Part shown: piece after piece, positions 39,295 through 48,744 of the stretch
Layout of the letters: every line of letters starts with the position of its first letter
How positions within the stretch are numbered: the stretch's first letter is position 1
Source: Synechococcus sp. GreenBA-s
GTDB lineage: Bacteria > Cyanobacteriota > Cyanobacteriia > PCC-6307 > Cyanobiaceae
DNA length: 55,056 nt
Direction of reading: 5' to 3'
Assembly (NCBI RefSeq): GCF_024345855.1
Contig: NZ_JAGQBX010000014.1
Span: 1-55,056 of the forward strand
Made by a program: the position numbers and the translations under genes
Notes under the pieces: generated by a model
Seen by the model: the letters and a program-made list of their open reading frames with translations, nothing else
The model's database searches: none
What the model was told of the DNA's origin: nothing

Positions 39295-40017
39295 CTACGG
39301 CGCCAGCCTGGCCTTGTGCAGCCGGCTCTTCTCGTACCAGGCGGCGATCTCCGGCGCCCAGGCCACGAAGTGGGGCCAGAGCAGATCGCAGAGCACCCGG
39401 ATCTCCTCCTGGGCATCGAGCTTGGCCCGCAGGTCCATGAAGTGCAGGAAGGCCCGCAGGCTGAAGCTCACCACAAAGTGCTGGCGGTAGTCGAAGGGGA
39501 GGATGCCGCGGGCGTGCTCCTCGGCGAAGCCGGCATCGAGCAGTTCGGCGTAGCGCTCGGCGGCCGCCTGGCAGAGCTGCAGGTCCTTGGCCCGCTGCTC
39601 CTCGGTGTACGCATACTTCTTGCCCTGCCGGTCGCTGTAGCTGCCCACCGGCCGCAGGTAGAACACCTCCTCCAGCTCCAGGTCCCCGCGGGCGGCGCGG
39701 CGGATGCGGTCGCCCGTGTAGCGCATCGACTGCACATCGAAGCTCACCCCCACCCGGTGGGTGCGGGCCTGCTGCATCACGGAGTGGGGGAACCAGCCCA
39801 CGTTCAGCACGATCTGGGCGTGCTCCAGCGGGCCGTAGTGGCCGCGCTCCCCCGCCAGCAGCCGCTTCACGCAGATCTCGCCGGCCTTGGCCTCCTCGGG
39901 CCAGTCGGCCCGGTCGGCCGCCACGAAGCCCTCCGAATAGTCCTGGTGCATCGCGGCGTAGATGCACTGCTGGGGGTTGGGGGTGGCGGCGATCAGCTCG
40001 ACCCGGAAGCGGTTCAT
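39295..40017 (-). CDS. thyX: Flavin-dependent thymidylate synthase
   Basis: The 240-residue FAD enzyme methylates dUMP to dTMP using methylenetetrahydrofolate and NADPH. The signature is the variant RTHRVGVSFDVQSMRYTGDR of the ThyX motif, near residues 85-104. HYGPLEHAQIVLNVGW and FSLRAFLHFMDLRAKLDAQ are also typical. It replaces thyA in many picocyanobacteria. Confidence 0.95.
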   Translation of the reverse strand: MNRFRVELIAATPNPQQCIYAAMHQDYSEGFVAADRADWPEEAKAGEICVKRLLAGERGHYGPLEHAQIVLNVGWFPHSVMQQARTHRVGVSFDVQSMRYTGDRIRRAARGDLELEEVFYLRPVGSYSDRQGKKYAYTEEQRAKDLQLCQAAAERYAELLDAGFAEEHARGILPFDYRQHFVVSFSLRAFLHFMDLRAKLDAQEEIRVLCDLLWPHFVAWAPEIAAWYEKSRLHKARLAP

Positions 40018-40153
40018 GGGGCGGTGGGCGCAGGCGGGGCCGGCGGCACCCTAGGTCCGCTGCCGCTGGACACCCGAGGCGGAGAGCGAGGGGCCTGGCG
40101 GCCGCAGGAACCGCCTGGCCGGCAGGACAGCGTGAGCCCAGCGGGGACCTAGA

Positions 40154-40771
40154 TCAGCCGTGGCTGCGGGGGCCGGCCGCCGCAGCCGTGGCGGCCCCGG
40201 CGGCCTGGCCCAGGCTGCTGACCGTGCCCACGCCGGCCAGCCGGGGCAGGGGTGCGGCGGCGATCAGGGCGCCGGAGAGGGCCTCCAGCTCCGGGCGACT
40301 GCGGGCGCCCAGGGAGCGGCCCACGGGACGGCCCTCGGCGGAGAACAGCTCCAGCTGGGGAATGCCGTTGACCTCAAACCGATCGAGTTCGGGCTGCCAG
40401 CGCGGGTTATCCACATTGAGCAGCACCACGTCGAGGGCACCGTGGTGCTGCTGCTCGATCGCCTCCATCGCCGGCGCCATCGCCCGACAGGCCTCGCACC
40501 AGTCGGCGTAGAACTCCACCAGGGTGGGGCGCCCGTTGGCCAGGGCCACCGGCAGATCCAGCGACTGGCGCGCCAGCTTCTCCAGGGGCGCCGCCGGCTG
40601 CAGCCCGCCGCGCAGGGCGAACAGCGCCACGGCCAGCAGCGCCGCCAGGGCCGCCAGCAGCATCCGGGCCCGACGATCCAGCAGCGGGCCGTCCTGGGGC
40701 AGCGCCTGCGGACGGGTGGGGGAGGCGGAGGGCTCGGGGCTCACGCGTGGGAGCGCAGAGGGGGACTTCAC
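40154..40771 (-). CDS. txlA: Membrane-anchored thioredoxin, HCF164/TxlA type
   Basis: The 205-residue protein starts with GTG, has one membrane helix at about residues 37-54 (MLLAALAALLAVALFAL), and a thioredoxin fold with active site YADWCEAC (Cys92, Cys95) and the cis-Pro loop NGIPQLELF. HCF164 and TxlA receive electrons from CcdA and reduce apocytochromes in the thylakoid lumen. The partners CcdA and Ccs1 are encoded at 14.4-16.6 kb in this window. The C-terminal 25 residues are Ala-rich. Confidence 0.85.
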   Translation of the reverse strand: MKSPSALPRVSPEPSASPTRPQALPQDGPLLDRRARMLLAALAALLAVALFALRGGLQPAAPLEKLARQSLDLPVALANGRPTLVEFYADWCEACRAMAPAMEAIEQQHHGALDVVLLNVDNPRWQPELDRFEVNGIPQLELFSAEGRPVGRSLGARSRPELEALSGALIAAAPLPRLAGVGTVSSLGQAAGAATAAAAGPRSHG

Positions 40772-40857
40772 TCTGCCAGCGCCAGGCGATCGGTGCGGCG
40801 CCCGTGCGGTGGGGGCCGCCGAATGTTGCTACGGTCCGAGCTGGCGGAAGCCGAAGC

Positions 40858-41304
40858 GTGAAGCGGCGCATCACCCTGCATTTCCCCCGCGAGGCGGTGC
40901 ACCAGCCGATCACCTACCGGCTGGCGGTGGAGTTCGACGTGGCCGCCAAGATCCTGCGCGCCCAGATCGCCCCCAACCAGAGCGGCACCATGGTGGTGGA
41001 GCTCTCCGGCGACATCGACGACCTCGACGCCGCCGAGCACTGGCTCGAAGGCCAGGGGCTGGCGCTCAACCGCGCCCAGGGCCAGATCCGCGTCGACCTC
41101 GACCGCTGCGTCGATTGCGGCATCTGCTCCAGCGTCTGCCCCAGCGGCGCCCTGAGCAGCACGCCACCCCTCTGGCGGCTGCAGTTCGACGCCCGGCGCT
41201 GCCTGGTCTGCGAGCAGTGCATCCCCAGCTGCCCGCTGGAGGCCATTGCCCTGGTGCTGGATCAGCCCAGCGCCGACCGGCCGGCCGTGCGGAGCCTCTC
41301 CTGA
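40858..41304 (+). CDS. NIL-domain ferredoxin (two [4Fe-4S] clusters)
   Basis: The 148-residue protein starts with GTG (VKRRITLHFPREAVHQPITY). Its first 75 residues are a NIL domain, the ligand-sensing fold found in MetN; the second half is a bacterial-type ferredoxin with Cys84, 87, 90, 94 (CVDCGICSSVCPSG) and Cys115, 118, 121, 125 (CLVCEQCIPSCPLEA). The NIL-ferredoxin fusion is conserved in cyanobacteria and has been linked to methionine/sulfur or nitrogen metabolism, without a firm role. Its stop overlaps the next start (TGATG), so the membrane protein downstream is coupled to it. Confidence 0.85.
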   Translation: MKRRITLHFPREAVHQPITYRLAVEFDVAAKILRAQIAPNQSGTMVVELSGDIDDLDAAEHWLEGQGLALNRAQGQIRVDLDRCVDCGICSSVCPSGALSSTPPLWRLQFDARRCLVCEQCIPSCPLEAIALVLDQPSADRPAVRSLS

Positions 41305-41807
41305 TGGCCCTGCTGCGCCTGCTGGTCCTGCCGCTGCGGGCACCAATGCTGCTGGTGCTGCTGCTGGTGTGCATCTACCAGGGACTGCACTGGGCCGACG
41401 TGGCCCGCCAGGTGGCCAACATGCCGGCGGTGGTGGGCGAGGGGGCGATCCTGCGCGAGCTGTTCTGGCCCCTGCAGTGCGCCCAGGCCGTGCTGGTGGT
41501 GGTGCTGTGCACCATGCCGGACCTGCTGCTGCGGGAGCTCTCGCTGATGATGTCCTCCAGCAAGGCCCTCACCCTGGTGGTGACCCTGCTGGTGGTGATC
41601 ACCGGCGGCCTCTACCTGATGCACCTGAGCGTGTTCGCCGAGGTGCTGGTGCTGGCCTGCGCCGTGCTGCTGGCCCGGCTCGACCTCACGCGGCTGCGGA
41701 TCGTGCCGCCGGCCTGGCTGGCGGTAACCTCCCTCAGCCTGCTCGTGCTGGCGGGCGTGTGGATCGGCAAGCAGCTCCACGTCAGCCTCGATCACGTCAT
41801 TGGCTGA
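41304..41807 (+). CDS. Membrane protein coupled to the NIL-ferredoxin
   Basis: The 167-residue protein has four or five hydrophobic segments, including MLLVLLLVCIYQGLHW, CAQAVLVVVLCTMPDLLL, LTLVVTLLVVITGGLYLM and AEVLVLACAVLLARL, and ends near VWIGKQLHVSLDHVIG. No family is recognised. Translation is tied to the NIL-ferredoxin by a one-base overlap, suggesting a shared function, possibly at the membrane. Confidence 0.72.
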   Translation: MALLRLLVLPLRAPMLLVLLLVCIYQGLHWADVARQVANMPAVVGEGAILRELFWPLQCAQAVLVVVLCTMPDLLLRELSLMMSSSKALTLVVTLLVVITGGLYLMHLSVFAEVLVLACAVLLARLDLTRLRIVPPAWLAVTSLSLLVLAGVWIGKQLHVSLDHVIG

Positions 41808-41822
41808 TCCCGACCCCGCCCC

Positions 41823-43904
41823 TCAGCAGCCGGGCTCCTCAGGAAGGCTGTAGCTCCAGGCGTTGCCCAGCACCTTCTTGGTGTACAGCCGCGTTTCCGG
41901 GTAGGGGATGGCCTCCGTCCACAGCTCGGGCTCGCGCCGCGGGTCAGGACGCCCCGCCCCCAGCCAGCCGGCCACCGCGCCCGGGCCCGCGTTGTAGCTG
42001 GCCACCGCCAGGAAGGGCGCGCCCTGCCACTGGTCGAGCAGCTGCCGCAGGTAGCGGGCTCCCAGGGCGGTGTTGCGCTCCGGCTGCTTGAGCGCCTCCA
42101 GCGACTGGGGCTCGCCGGCGACCTCGGCAGCCGTGGCCGGCATCAGCTGCAGCAGGCCCACGGCGCCGACCGCCGAACTCACCCCCGCCGTGAAGCGGGA
42201 TTCCTGCCGGGCCACACCGAACAGCAGGTTCGGATCCAGCCCCGCCTGGGCCGCGGCCTGGGCAAAGGCGCTGCCGTAGCGGCGGGGGTGCAGCTGCTGC
42301 TCCCGCTGCCACTGCACCCGGCAGCTACCGGCCGGCAGCCGCAGGGCGGCCTGGTCGAGCTGGCCCAGGCCGGTCCAGTCGTCGCCGATGCCCGTCCGCA
42401 GCCGGCCCTCCAGCAGAAGCTGGCCGGGGCCCTCCGGCGGGCGGCCGCCACGGCGGGTGCGCCACAGCTCCCAGGCCTCCAGGGGCAGATCGAGGCGCCA
42501 GAGCCGATCCAGCAGCGGATCGCCGCTGGCCAGCGGCTGCCAGGGCAGCTCGCGGGCCCCAGCCGCAGCCCCGGGCCCCGCGGCCGTGGCCTGCGGATCG
42601 CGCGGATCGCGCTCCTCGAGCTCCCCCAGCCGCACCCGGGCCCGCCAGCCGTAGTAGCCGCCGGGGGCCAGGGGCAACACCTGCCGCCAGAAGCGCTCCG
42701 CCCCGGCCCGGTCGCCCTGGTTCTCGGCGGCCAGGCCCTGCCAGAAGAGCTGGCGGGCGGCCAGGGGGGCCGGCAGCTGGTCGGGGCGCAGGGCCGCCAG
42801 CAGGGTGGAGACCTCGCCCCACTGGCCCTTCAGGGCGGCGGCGCGGGCCAGCTCCCACTGCAGATCCCAGCTGGCCGGATCGCGGGGCCAGCGCTGCAGC
42901 ACCCCCCGCCAGGGACGGCGGCGCTCCAGGGCCAGGCGCGCCTGCACCGGCGCGCTGTCCTGCAGGGAGGGGGGCAGCTGGGCCAGGCGGGCCAGGGCGG
43001 CGGGATCCTGCTGCTGGCTCAGCAGCGCGGTGGCCTCCAGGGCTTCGGGGCTGGCGGGCAGACGGCGGGCCAGCGCCAGCAGCCGGGCATCGCCCTGGGC
43101 CGGGGCCTCGCCCTTGAGCAGGGCCTTGCCCAGGCTCAGCTCCAGGGGGGCGGAGCCGCGCGTGCCCCGCAGGCAGGCCACGGCCGCCGCACCGTCCCCG
43201 AGCTGGGCCAGGCCCGCCGCCAGCTGGCTGCGCTCGGCGGGCGAGGGGCGCGGCCCCTCGGCGGCGCAGGCCTGGCGCAGCAGCGGCTCGGCCCCGGGCC
43301 AGCGGGGCCCCCAGCGGGCCAGATGCACGGCCGCGCCCTGCTCCAGGGCGGCGGCCAGGGCGGCCGGGTGGGCCGGGAAGCGCCGCAGCAGCCGCTGGCG
43401 CAAGGGGGGGCGGTCGCGGCCCAGCGCGTAGAGGGCATCGGCGCTGGCGGGCTGCTGCGGGAAGTGCTCCAGCAGCTCGCCCCAGAGGGCCTCCGCCAGT
43501 GGCGCCTGACCGGCGGCGGCCGCGGCCTCGGCGCTGCGCTTGAGCGCCACCGCCGCCAGCGGGTCGCGGCCCCAGCCCTGGCCCCGTAGCAGCAGCACCT
43601 GGCGGGCGGGCGGGGTCTCGGGGCGGGCGCTGAGCAGCAGGGCAGCCTCGCGGCGCCGCTCCGGATCGGCGCTGACGTGGCGGAGCCGCTCCAGCTCGGC
43701 CGCCGGGGTAGTGGGATCGAGCGCGGCGGCCCTCTGGCTGAGCAGCTGGCGACCGACGGCCAGGGCCAGGCCCGTGCCCAGGCAGGTGAGGCCGATCAGC
43801 AAAGCGCCCCGAGGAGCGGGGGCGCCACCTGGGGCGCCGGAGGGGGTCGCACCGGAACGGCTGGCCGCTGGCGGAGGGGCGGCGGACGGGCTCGGCGCTG
43901 GCAA
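41823..43904 (-). CDS. slt: Soluble-type lytic murein transglycosylase (SLT domain)
   Basis: The frame gives 693 residues from a TTG start. After a membrane anchor (LLIGLTCLGTGLALAVGRQLL) lies a long alpha-helical superhelix of TPR-like repeats, then the SLT catalytic domain near residues 560-670: GVARQESRFTAG with the catalytic Glu at about residue 568, GAVGLLQLMPATA, and VASYNAGPGAVAGWL. The enzyme cuts peptidoglycan glycan strands to 1,6-anhydro-muropeptides. The exact start is unsure, because only TTG/GTG codons precede the anchor. It is placed beside glmM and a sugar kinase. Confidence 0.88.
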   Translation of the reverse strand: MPAPSPSAAPPPAASRSGATPSGAPGGAPAPRGALLIGLTCLGTGLALAVGRQLLSQRAAALDPTTPAAELERLRHVSADPERRREAALLLSARPETPPARQVLLLRGQGWGRDPLAAVALKRSAEAAAAAGQAPLAEALWGELLEHFPQQPASADALYALGRDRPPLRQRLLRRFPAHPAALAAALEQGAAVHLARWGPRWPGAEPLLRQACAAEGPRPSPAERSQLAAGLAQLGDGAAAVACLRGTRGSAPLELSLGKALLKGEAPAQGDARLLALARRLPASPEALEATALLSQQQDPAALARLAQLPPSLQDSAPVQARLALERRRPWRGVLQRWPRDPASWDLQWELARAAALKGQWGEVSTLLAALRPDQLPAPLAARQLFWQGLAAENQGDRAGAERFWRQVLPLAPGGYYGWRARVRLGELEERDPRDPQATAAGPGAAAGARELPWQPLASGDPLLDRLWRLDLPLEAWELWRTRRGGRPPEGPGQLLLEGRLRTGIGDDWTGLGQLDQAALRLPAGSCRVQWQREQQLHPRRYGSAFAQAAAQAGLDPNLLFGVARQESRFTAGVSSAVGAVGLLQLMPATAAEVAGEPQSLEALKQPERNTALGARYLRQLLDQWQGAPFLAVASYNAGPGAVAGWLGAGRPDPRREPELWTEAIPYPETRLYTKKVLGNAWSYSLPEEPGC

Positions 43905-43969
43905 GGGCCGCTGGCGGATGGGGGCATTCTGCGGGAGTTGGCATTCTGGGGAGAACCGCGCCCCGGGCC

Positions 43970-44209
43970 ATGGGCCTGCTCCATCCCCTGCAGCGCCGGC
44001 TGCCCGCCCTGCCGCCCCTGCTCAGCACCCTGCCCGGGGCGCCCCAGCGGCGGCGGGCCCTGCAGGTGCTGGCGGCCGCCGGGCTGGTGATGCTGCTGCG
44101 CCCGATCTGGCCGCTGGCGCTGCTGCCGGGCTGGCTGGTGGGGGCCCTGCTGCTCTGGGCCGCGGTCGAACTGCTGCGCTGGGCCTGGTGGCCGCGGCGC
44201 TGGCGCTGA
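43970..44209 (+). CDS. Small membrane protein (79 residues)
   Basis: Starts MGLLHPLQRRLPALPPLLST; two close hydrophobic segments (LQVLAAAGLVMLLRPIWPLA and LPGWLVGALLLWAAVELLRW) then a basic end. A good ATG and a place between the divergent slt gene and glmM (52 bases before it) support a real gene. No family recognised. Confidence 0.5.
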   Translation: MGLLHPLQRRLPALPPLLSTLPGAPQRRRALQVLAAAGLVMLLRPIWPLALLPGWLVGALLLWAAVELLRWAWWPRRWR

Positions 44210-44261
44210 GGCGACCCGGAACCAGCCCTTAGCCTGGCCGCTTGCTCGGCACTGCAGCGCG

Positions 44262-45650
44262 ATGGCGGAACTGGCCCCCTTCCCGGTCGGTCAACCCCTG
44301 GACCCCGGCAGCGCCAGCTTCGGCACCGACGGCATCCGCGGCCGGGTGGGCAGCGTCGTCACCCCCGCCCTGGCCCTGCAGCTGGGCTTCTGGTGCGGCC
44401 AGGTGCTGCCGCCGGGCGGGCCGATCGTGCTCGGTCGGGATTCGCGCAGCAGCGGGCCGATGCTGGTGGCGGCCCTGGCCGCGGGCCTCACCGCCGCCGG
44501 CCGCGAGGTGTTCGACATCGGCCTCTGCCCCACCCCGGCGGTGCCCGGCGCGATCCGGCGGCTGGGGGCCAGCGGCGGCCTGATGGTGTCCGCCAGCCAC
44601 AACCCTCCCCACGACAACGGCATCAAGGTGTTCGGCGCCTGCGGCGCCAAGCTCGGCCGCGAGCAGCAGGCTGCGATCGAGGCGGGCCTGCACGGTGCGG
44701 CGCCCGGCGCCGAGCTGCCGGGCAACGGGAGCGTGCACCGGCGCGACGACCTGCTGGCGGACTACCGCGAGGCCCTGCTGGCGAGCGTCGGCAGCACCCG
44801 GCTCGACGGCCTCAAGGTGGTGCTCGATCTCTGCTGGGGCTCGGCCACCAGCTGCGGCGAGGCGGTGTTCCGCAGCCTCGGGGCGGATCTCACCGTGCTG
44901 CACGGCGAGCCTGACGGCAGCCGCATCAACCAGGGCTGCGGCAGCACCCACCTCGAACCTCTGCGGGCCGCGGTGCTGGAGCGGGACGCGGCGATGGGTT
45001 TCGCCTTCGATGGCGACGCCGACCGCATGCTGGCGGTGGACGGCCGCGGCCGGGTGGTGGACGGCGACCAGATCCTCTACCTCTGGGGCCAGGCCCTGAT
45101 GGCGGATGGCCAGCTGCCCGCCAACCGGATCGTGGCCACCGTGATGAGCAACCTGGGCTTCGAGCGGGCCTGGCAGGCCAAGGGCGGGCTGCTGGAGCGC
45201 ACCGCCGTGGGCGACCAGTACGTCCACGCGGCGATGGAGGAGCTGGGGGCGGCCCTGGGGGGAGAGCAGTCGGGGCACATCCTCTCGGCCCAGCACGGCA
45301 TGAGCGGCGACGGCCTGCTCACCGCCCTGCAGGTGGCCAGCCTGATCAGCCAGCAGGGGGGCTCCCTGGCCGACTGGATGGACGGCAGCTTCCAGCCCTA
45401 CCCCCAGAAGCTGGTGAACGTGACCGTGCCCGACCGGGGGCGCCGCACCGGATGGGAGCAGTGCGAGGCCCTGTTCAGCGCCGTGGCCGCCGCGGAGGGC
45501 GCCATGGCGGGGCGCGGCCGGGTGCTGGTGCGGGCCAGCGGCACCGAGCCGCTGCTGCGGGTGATGGTGGAGGCCGCCGAGCAGGTCGACGTGGACCACT
45601 GGGCCGGGCACCTGGCGGCCCTGGCGGAGCAGCACCTCAACGCCGCCTGA
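44262..45650 (+). CDS. glmM: Phosphoglucosamine mutase
   Basis: The 462-residue enzyme interconverts glucosamine-6-phosphate and glucosamine-1-phosphate, the step before UDP-GlcNAc. FGTDGIRGRVG lies at 20-30, the phosphoserine loop MVSASHNPPHDNGIK at 108-122 (Ser112), the metal-binding FDGDADRML near 248-256, and the sugar-binding GGEQSGHI and the phosphate loop VRASGTEPLLRVM near the C-terminus. Convergent with the sugar kinase gene, 28 bases away. Confidence 0.96.
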   Translation: MAELAPFPVGQPLDPGSASFGTDGIRGRVGSVVTPALALQLGFWCGQVLPPGGPIVLGRDSRSSGPMLVAALAAGLTAAGREVFDIGLCPTPAVPGAIRRLGASGGLMVSASHNPPHDNGIKVFGACGAKLGREQQAAIEAGLHGAAPGAELPGNGSVHRRDDLLADYREALLASVGSTRLDGLKVVLDLCWGSATSCGEAVFRSLGADLTVLHGEPDGSRINQGCGSTHLEPLRAAVLERDAAMGFAFDGDADRMLAVDGRGRVVDGDQILYLWGQALMADGQLPANRIVATVMSNLGFERAWQAKGGLLERTAVGDQYVHAAMEELGAALGGEQSGHILSAQHGMSGDGLLTALQVASLISQQGGSLADWMDGSFQPYPQKLVNVTVPDRGRRTGWEQCEALFSAVAAAEGAMAGRGRVLVRASGTEPLLRVMVEAAEQVDVDHWAGHLAALAEQHLNAA

Positions 45651-45678
45651 GGCCGCCGGCCGGCACTGGGGCTCGACT

Positions 45679-46683
45679 TCAGTCCCTCAGGCGCTCGGCG
45701 GCCAGGGCCAGGGCGCCGTCGCAGGCATCGCCGGCGGGGGGCACCAGCCGGGCGGCCGGGAGCCGCCGGGCCAGCTGCTCGGCAAAACCCTGGCGCAGCT
45801 GGGCCAGATGGGTGACGGCCCCACCCACGGCGCACACCGGCGGGTGCTCCAGGCCCAGGGCCGCCGCGACGCCGCCCACCAGCTCCGCCAGGGCCTCGGC
45901 CGAGCGGGCCAGGATCCGCCGGGCGTGGGGATCACCGCTGGCCGCCAGCTGATCGAGCAGGGGCGCCAGGCGCGCAAACCCCGCCGGCCCGAAGCCCGGA
46001 TCCACCACCGCCGCCTTCACCGCCTGGGCGTCCTCGGCGTCCAGAGCCTGCCAGAGCCGGGCCCGCAGGGGGGTCTCGGGCAGCCGCCCGTCGGCCATCT
46101 GCACGCTCAGGGCCAGGCCGTCGCGACCCAGGTCCATGGCGGAGCCGGCCCCATCCAGCAGCCAGCCCCAGCCGCCGCAGCGGTGGGTGCGTCCGGCGCC
46201 GTCGCAGCCCAGGGCGATGCAGCCGGTGCCGCTGATCACCAGGATGCCGGAGCCCCGGGGGAAGGCCCCGCCCAGGGCCGTGCGCTCGTCGCCCGTGACG
46301 GCCAGCCGTTCCAGTGGCAGGCCCAGGGCTGCCGCCGCCAGGTTCAGGCCCTGACGCTGCACGGCGCTGCCGTGCTCAATGCCGCTGGCGCCGATCGCCG
46401 CGGCCGCCAGGGGGAGCGCTGCCGCGCTGGCGGAGCCCGAGGCCACCAGCGCCGCCCGGGCCGCCACCAGGCTGTCCGTGAGGGCCGCCATGAATCGCTC
46501 CGGGCCGCCCGGGGCGGCGAGATGGCTCACGCCGCCGGCCTCGCCCTCGGCCAGCGGCCGGCGGCGGCCATCGGCCCCCACCCAGGCCAGGCGGCAGCGC
46601 GTGTGGGTCTGGCCCGCATCGAAGCCGGCGATGAGGTGGCCAGGGGCAGGCTCACCGGGGAGCGGGGTCGGAGCCGGGCCCAT
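45679..46683 (-). CDS. BadF/BcrA-type ATPase family sugar kinase, probable N-acetylglucosamine kinase
   Basis: The 334-residue protein has the ASKHA fold: phosphate-1 motif IAGFDAGQTHTRCRL at 18-32, phosphate-2 GILVISGTGCIALGC, and adenosine motif AVGGAVTHLAQL, with the intervening RCGGWGWLLDGAGSAMDLGR typical of NagK-like members. Amino-sugar kinase activity is inferred from the family and from the neighbours glmM and slt. Its start shares a base with the ictB stop. Confidence 0.8.
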   Translation of the reverse strand: MGPAPTPLPGEPAPGHLIAGFDAGQTHTRCRLAWVGADGRRRPLAEGEAGGVSHLAAPGGPERFMAALTDSLVAARAALVASGSASAAALPLAAAAIGASGIEHGSAVQRQGLNLAAAALGLPLERLAVTGDERTALGGAFPRGSGILVISGTGCIALGCDGAGRTHRCGGWGWLLDGAGSAMDLGRDGLALSVQMADGRLPETPLRARLWQALDAEDAQAVKAAVVDPGFGPAGFARLAPLLDQLAASGDPHARRILARSAEALAELVGGVAAALGLEHPPVCAVGGAVTHLAQLRQGFAEQLARRLPAARLVPPAGDACDGALALAAERLRD

Positions 46684-48002
46684 CAGGGGGCGTCAGCCGT
46701 CCGGCTCACCGCCAGGGTGGCCAGGCAGAACCAGCCGGTGAGCTGCACCTCCGGCCGGAAGAAGATCGTGTCGGTGACCCCCTGGGCACCCAGGCCCGCG
46801 ATCGACGCCACCGCGGCCAGGGCCGGCAGGGCCCAGGCGGATTCGCCGCGCAGCTGGGCCAGGCCCTGGCGCAGGCTGGCCGCCAGCAGCCCCAGACCCG
46901 CCAGCAGGGCGGGGATGCCGCCCTCCACCAGCAGCTCCAGCGGCACCGAGTAGGCGCTCAGGGCGTTGAACTTGGGCTGCTGATAGAGCGGGTAGATCAG
47001 GTTGAAGGCCGTGTTGCCCGGCCCGATCCCCAGCCAGGGCCGCTCCTGCACCATCTGGAGTGCCGCCAGCCACACGTTGATCCGGAAGTTGTTGGAGCTG
47101 TCCTGACGGCCCACGAACAGGCTCATCACCCGCACCTGCAGCGCCTCGATCTGGGTCACGGCGACCACCAGCACCGCCACGCCCAGCAGCAGCACCAGCA
47201 GCGGCACCAGCCGCCGCCACAGGGCCGGCCAATGGCGGATGGCGCGCAGTAGCAACAGCAGCCCCACCACCCCCAGGGCCGCCACCATCCCCAGCCAGCC
47301 GCCGCGGCTGTAGCTGAGCAGCAGGGCCGCGGCCCCGAGCACCAGGGCGGCGGCGGCATAGAGCCGCTGGGGCCAGCGGCGCCAGCGCAGCAGCGCCACC
47401 ACCGCCAGGGGCAGGATCGGGATCAGGTAGCCCGCCAGCAGGTTGGGGTTCTCCAGGGGGCCGTAGACGCGGATCGTGCCGTCGGCCACGGAGTTGGGAT
47501 CGGCCCAGCGGGCCAGGGCGCTGGTGTCGCCGTAGAGCTGGCGGATGGCGATCACGCTGGTGACCAGCTCACCCGCCAGCAGGGCGGCCACGATCCGGTC
47601 CCACCAGGGGGGAGCGGCCGCCAGCAGCTGGCGCATCAGGGCATAGACCCCCAGGTAGCTCACCAGCTTGGCCAGGCCCTTGGCCGCCGCCACCGGCACC
47701 GGCGAGAAGCCCGTGGCCAGCACCATCACCCCGAGCATCACCAGCAGCCAGCCACTGATGGCGCCGATCCGACCGGGCGGGGTGCGCAGGGCCCACAGCA
47801 CCCAGAGCAGGCCCGAGGCGGTGATCAGCAGGCTGAGGCCACTGCGGGTGACCAGCGGCAGGCAGGCCATCAGGGCGCAGAGCACCAGGCCCGCCACCAG
47901 GCTGAGCCGCGAGGCCAGCGGCCCCTCGGCCCCCGCCAGCAGCCCCTGCCAGCGCAGGAGCCAGGGGGTGGCCGGTTCGGCCGGCGGGATGGCCTGGGTC
48001 AT
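46683..48002 (-). CDS. ictB: IctB/O-antigen-ligase-like membrane protein
   Basis: The 439-residue protein has 10-12 membrane helices and the Wzy_C/O-antigen ligase loop ([36 protein letters not shown]) together with [15 protein letters not shown]. It resembles cyanobacterial IctB, first linked to inorganic carbon accumulation though more probably a glycan ligase or polymerase. It is chained by overlaps to both neighbours: four bases with trmB (ATGA) and one with the kinase (TGATG). Confidence 0.85.
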   Translation of the reverse strand: MTQAIPPAEPATPWLLRWQGLLAGAEGPLASRLSLVAGLVLCALMACLPLVTRSGLSLLITASGLLWVLWALRTPPGRIGAISGWLLVMLGVMVLATGFSPVPVAAAKGLAKLVSYLGVYALMRQLLAAAPPWWDRIVAALLAGELVTSVIAIRQLYGDTSALARWADPNSVADGTIRVYGPLENPNLLAGYLIPILPLAVVALLRWRRWPQRLYAAAALVLGAAALLLSYSRGGWLGMVAALGVVGLLLLLRAIRHWPALWRRLVPLLVLLLGVAVLVVAVTQIEALQVRVMSLFVGRQDSSNNFRINVWLAALQMVQERPWLGIGPGNTAFNLIYPLYQQPKFNALSAYSVPLELLVEGGIPALLAGLGLLAASLRQGLAQLRGESAWALPALAAVASIAGLGAQGVTDTIFFRPEVQLTGWFCLATLAVSRTADAP

Positions 48003-48733
48003 GCGGCGGGGGGTTCGGAGGCCGGCGTGGTCGCCGGGTCGTCGGGCGGATTATCGGCGGCCCGCTGCCATTCCTCCAGATCCGCAAGCGGCGGCAGGGG
48101 GGCGCTGGTGCGCCGATACAGCACCCGATACACCGGCAGGCCCTGGTTGAGCACGTAGGTCTCGCGCTCGGTGGGCACCGCCAGCGGATTGGTGCGGCGC
48201 CAGGGGCGCTCGTCGTCGGCGGGGCGCTCAAAGCAGCCGCTGGCCTCGGTGAGGGCCAGCATCGGCTCGATCACCGCCGGCACGTCGCTCTGCAGGAACA
48301 GCTCCCGCCCCGGAGCCAGGGCGCCGGCGACGCTGAGCAGCAGCGCCGGCTGCAGCACCCGGCGCTTGTGGTGTTTCTTCTTGAACCAGGGGTCGGGGAA
48401 CTGGATCGACACCCGCTCCAGCTGCCCGGCCGGCAGGGCCGCCAGCCAGTCCTGCAGGCTGATGTTGGCGTTGCAGAACAGGAAGTGCAGCTGGCCCAGC
48501 CCCAGGGCGTCGCGGTCCGCCTGGGCCGCCTGCACCAAGGGGCGGCGGATCTCCACCCCCAGGTAGTTGCGCTGGGGTTCGGCCTGGGCCAGGGCCAGCA
48601 GGAAGCGGCCGCGGGCGCAGCCGATGTCCAGGTGCAGGGTCCGATCGGGCTCCGCAAACAGCTCGGCCGGCGGCGGCAGGGGCCGGGGCTGCTGGAAGAA
48701 GCGGCTGAGCGGGTTGACGTGCTGACGGACCAT
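47999..48733 (-). CDS. trmB: tRNA (guanine-46-N7)-methyltransferase
   Basis: The 244-residue TrmB. The SAM motif [16 protein letters not shown] is at 34-49, then [22 protein letters not shown], and the family signature [18 protein letters not shown] around 117-134. [17 protein letters not shown] closes the domain. First gene of the trmB-ictB-kinase run. Confidence 0.95.
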   Translation of the reverse strand: MVRQHVNPLSRFFQQPRPLPPPAELFAEPDRTLHLDIGCARGRFLLALAQAEPQRNYLGVEIRRPLVQAAQADRDALGLGQLHFLFCNANISLQDWLAALPAGQLERVSIQFPDPWFKKKHHKRRVLQPALLLSVAGALAPGRELFLQSDVPAVIEPMLALTEASGCFERPADDERPWRRTNPLAVPTERETYVLNQGLPVYRVLYRRTSAPLPPLADLEEWQRAADNPPDDPATTPASEPPAA

Positions 48734-48744
48734 CGCGGGCGGAT

